Assembly: GCA_938046705.1 (NCBI GenBank) | Contig: CALIWP010000021.1 | Coordinates: forward strand, 1 to 7,744 | DNA length: 7,744 nucleotides | Source of the DNA: an uncultured Campylobacter sp. | GTDB taxonomy: Bacteria > Campylobacterota > Campylobacteria > Campylobacterales > Campylobacteraceae | Direction of reading: 5' to 3' | Shown here: one piece after another, positions 6,506-7,744 of the stretch | How the letters are laid out: the number at the start of each line of letters is the position of its first letter | Numbering within the stretch: the stretch's first letter is position 1 | The notes under the pieces: model-generated | The model's database searches: none | Seen by the model: the letters and a program-made list of their open reading frames with translations, nothing else | Told to the model about the DNA's origin: nothing | Program-made: the position numbers and the translations under genes

Positions 6506-6887
6506 GGGCTCTTACCTTAAAATTTTCGTTATTTACTACTATGACGGCCTCTTTTTGATTTGATTTTATGGCGCCTAAAATCTTTACAAAAAGCTCGTTG
6601 TAGGCGCTATTTGGCGGTAAAAAGCCGATAGCTTCAAATTCGCCGTTTGGTCTCAAAACCCGCCTAGCCAGCGGAGTACCCATAGAGTTTATCATCGTAA
6701 AACAATAGTCCTCTTTTTCGTGCGAAATATAGAGCAAATTTGAGCCGCTTTGGGAAATCACTTCAAACTCACGTTTATCAAAATTTACGATCTGTGGAAC
6801 GTCAAATTTAGCCTTTGCCGCGCATCCATACAGCACAAATGCCGCCATAAAAACAGATAAAAAATTTAAAACTTTTTTAAACCGCAC
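6492..6887 (-). CDS. Small outer-envelope lipoprotein, DUF3261-like, first gene of the operon
   Basis: A 131-residue lipoprotein. The signal sequence MRFKKVLNFLSVFMAAFVLYGC has a basic start, a hydrophobic core and a lipobox LYGC, with Cys22 as the lipidated residue; Tyr at -2 is tolerated but not ideal. The mature part contains LYISHEKEDYCFTMINSMGT, then RRVLRPNGEFEAIGFLPP, a beta-strand pattern that reminds me of DUF3261, a lipoprotein family found in aryl polyene clusters; this match is from memory and weak. The start is a GTG (6885-6887); an in-frame TAA 15 nt upstream rules out a longer form, and a TAAGG site lies about 10 nt before it. It overlaps the ketosynthase start by 14 bp. A role in moving or anchoring the polyene lipid at the outer membrane is inference. 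Confidence 0.85.
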   Translation of the reverse strand: MRFKKVLNFLSVFMAAFVLYGCAAKAKFDVPQIVNFDKREFEVISQSGSNLLYISHEKEDYCFTMINSMGTPLARRVLRPNGEFEAIGFLPPNSAYNELFVKILGAIKSNQKEAVIVVNNENFKVRALDIR

Positions 6888-6934
6888 TCTTTGGTTGCCT
6901 TATTAAATTTTGTTTGTTTTAGAATAATGAACAG

Positions 6935-6962
6935 ATTATATCTTTTTAACCTTTAAAAACAA
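6935..6962 (-). promoter_or_regulatory. Sigma70-like promoter of the aryl polyene operon
   Basis: On the minus strand a perfect TATAAT (6935-6940) is preceded, 16 nt upstream, by TTGTTT (6957-6962). A T/A-rich spacer with GATATAAT fits the Campylobacter type, in which the -10 dominates. Transcription would begin near 6928, leaving a leader of about 40 nt before the GTG at 6887. No other candidate this good is seen upstream of the operon. Confidence 0.6.
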
Positions 6963-7063
6963 TGCTTGACGCAAAATTTGGCGCACAAGATATGTTTTTA
7001 ACAAAATTTGCTGATTTTTTGTTTATAAATTTACCTGACAAAATTTTAGTTAAAAAAGTGGAA

Positions 7064-7099
7064 ATCTAAATTTGATAGCGATGTTTTGAAAATTTAGAT
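7064..7099. repeat. 10-bp perfect inverted repeat
   Basis: ATCTAAATTT (7064-7073) and its exact complement AAATTTAGAT (7090-7099) are separated by 16 nt. The stem is AT-rich and would be weak as RNA; a protein-binding site or chance (AAATTT is very common here) are both possible. Confidence 0.4.
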
Positions 7100-7116
7100 A
7101 TTTTGATTAAACACAT

Positions 7117-7141
7117 AAACCCGCGCGCAAAGCGCTGGTTT
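7117..7141. repeat. GC-rich hairpin in an AT-rich region
   Basis: AAACC (7117-7121) pairs with GGTTT (7137-7141), and GCGC (7125-7128) with GCGC (7132-7135) across an AAA loop. A small internal loop (CGC against T) separates the two stems. It lies in a GC-rich island within AT-rich DNA. No T-run follows on either strand, so it is not a standard terminator. Confidence 0.5.
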
Positions 7142-7385
7142 GCATTGCCAGTCATGACGCCATATTGGTATTTTAATATATTACCTTTACGACTACCTAA
7201 GAGTAAATAGCGCGTGATGAAATTTTGTTCACTATTGTTTACTAGCATTTGCCAATAGCAATTAGCTACTAATATCTTAAGTTATTTTGATATAGAATTA
7301 ATTTTGGATTTTGTCGCAGTATGATACCATAGCTTGAACCGATTTGGTTAATTGTAAGATGTTGATGTAATTAGCAAGAGTATTT

Positions 7386-7428
7386 TGAATAAACCCTTTC
7401 TGATCATTTATCAAAAAGGGTTTATTCA
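7386..7428 (-). terminator. Strong hairpin, probable terminator of the lysine-rich gene
   Basis: TGAATAAACCCTTT (7386-7399) pairs perfectly with AAAGGGTTTATTCA (7415-7428). After one mismatch, TGAT (7401-7404) pairs with ATCA (7410-7413) around a 5-nt loop. It begins 41 nt after the stop of the lysine-rich gene. The 3' arm is U-rich in part (GGGTTTATT), but a clean U-run is missing, so strand and efficiency are uncertain. The inverted repeat itself is certain; it would fold on either strand. Confidence 0.6.
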
Positions 7429-7469
7429 GCTTAATTTTGGGTTCAAATTTGAGCCGCAATAACATAGAA

Positions 7470-7744
7470 TTATTCTGATTTTTTCTTTGTAGGTTTTTTA
7501 GCTTCGACTTCCTTAACTCCACTTTCTTCAACTTTTTTCTTTGAAGATTTTGCCTTAGTCTTAACGTCATCAATATCTTTTTCTATTTTATCTTCGCCAG
7601 ATTTTACTTTATTTTTGATGTTTTTAGAAGCCTTTTCTTCTATGTCAGTTTTAGATTTATCCATATCTTTTACAGGCGCAGCTACTTTGTCTTCTACATC
7701 TTTTGTTTTTTTAGTGACTTCTTTTTTGCCCTGTTTTACTTTGT
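7470..7744 (-). CDS. Lysine-rich low-complexity protein, C-terminal part
   Basis: The reading frame stays open to the right edge, so the ATG at 7664 is internal and at least 90 residues are visible, with the N-terminus outside the window. Composition is extreme: mostly Lys, Glu, Asp, Val, Ala, Ser and Thr, with almost no aromatic residues. Repeating units of the type KVKQGKKEVTKKTKDVEDKV and DKIEKDIDDVKTKAK suggest a long amphipathic helix or a disordered polycation. It ends with KKPTKKKSE, a very basic tail of histone H1-like character. I do not recognise a family. A DNA-binding nucleoid protein, or a stress protein of the apolipoprotein/LEA-like kind, would both fit. It is AT-rich, unlike the operon, and is followed by a hairpin at 7386-7428. 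No link to the pigment pathway is evident. Confidence 0.75.
   Translation of the reverse strand, partial: KVKQGKKEVTKKTKDVEDKVAAPVKDMDKSKTDIEEKASKNIKNKVKSGEDKIEKDIDDVKTKAKSSKKKVEESGVKEVEAKKPTKKKSE

Larger units (their letters stand above)
6888..7469. other. AT-rich intergenic region without a convincing gene
   Basis: About 580 bp between the operon and the lysine-rich gene, much more AT-rich than the operon. It contains the operon promoter and three CAAAATTT words upstream of it (6972, 7002 and 7039). It also has a 10-bp inverted repeat (7064-7099), a GC-rich hairpin (7117-7141) and a strong hairpin (7386-7428). A 60-codon minus frame (7066-7248) and a 43-codon plus frame (7079-7207) cover the middle, but neither has a good ribosome site. 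I see no tRNA, CRISPR or transposase. Confidence 0.65.

Noticed and set aside
7079..7207. 43-codon plus-strand frame as a small gene
   Set aside because: No ATG near its beginning and no ribosome site; only a TTG (7103) could start it.
7066..7248. 60-residue minus-strand frame as a gene
   Set aside because: No ribosome site, crosses a GC-rich hairpin, and a rival protein-like frame exists on the plus strand; kept only as a finding.
6888..7469. tRNA, CRISPR array or insertion sequence in the intergenic region
   Set aside because: No cloverleaf with a T-loop, no regularly spaced identical repeats, and no transposase fragment could be seen.
7298..7573. 91-residue minus-strand frame overlapping the lysine-rich gene
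   Set aside because: It is the shifted frame of the A-rich gene at its N-terminal side, runs through the perfect hairpin, and has no ribosome site; the other frame stays open to the window edge.

Overview
The window carries one long minus-strand operon plus an AT-rich flank, and looks like the chromosome of a Campylobacterota bacterium. The likeliest source is one of the higher-GC, oral or gut Campylobacter species (concisus/curvus/rectus/showae/gracilis group). This is inferred from the tightly packed genes, the very high frequency of the word AAATTT, and the protein style. I could not check it by search.

Operon (about 6940 down to 1, all minus strand). In transcription order it encodes: a small lipoprotein; a ketosynthase (apeO type); a hot-dog dehydratase (apeP type); a ketoreductase (apeQ type); a second ketosynthase (apeR type); two tandem, related secreted proteins of unknown function, each with two cysteines; a half-size ketosynthase-like chain length factor (apeC type); a PlsC-type acyltransferase; two different acyl carrier proteins (apeE and apeF types); and the start of a membrane protein that leaves the window at base 1. 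Genes overlap or lie at most 16 bp apart, so they are probably one transcript. A good sigma70-like promoter (TATAAT at 6935-6940) lies about 45 bp upstream of the first gene.

Together these are the core of an aryl polyene (APE, xanthomonadin-like pigment) type II polyketide pathway. The carrier proteins hold the growing chain, the ketosynthase with its chain length factor extends it, and the ketoreductase and dehydratase leave a double bond at each cycle. The acyltransferase and the envelope proteins presumably attach the product to a lipid or deliver it to the outer membrane. The aryl-starter ligase, the second dehydratase and the exporter expected in such clusters are not in the window; they probably follow to the left of base 1.

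Flank (6888-7744). Base composition drops sharply to AT-rich. Bases 6888-7469 hold no convincing gene but contain the operon promoter, several inverted repeats, and a roughly 130-bp segment with protein-like frames on both strands. The right edge carries the C-terminal part of a very lysine-rich, low-complexity protein on the minus strand, followed by a strong hairpin at 7386-7428.
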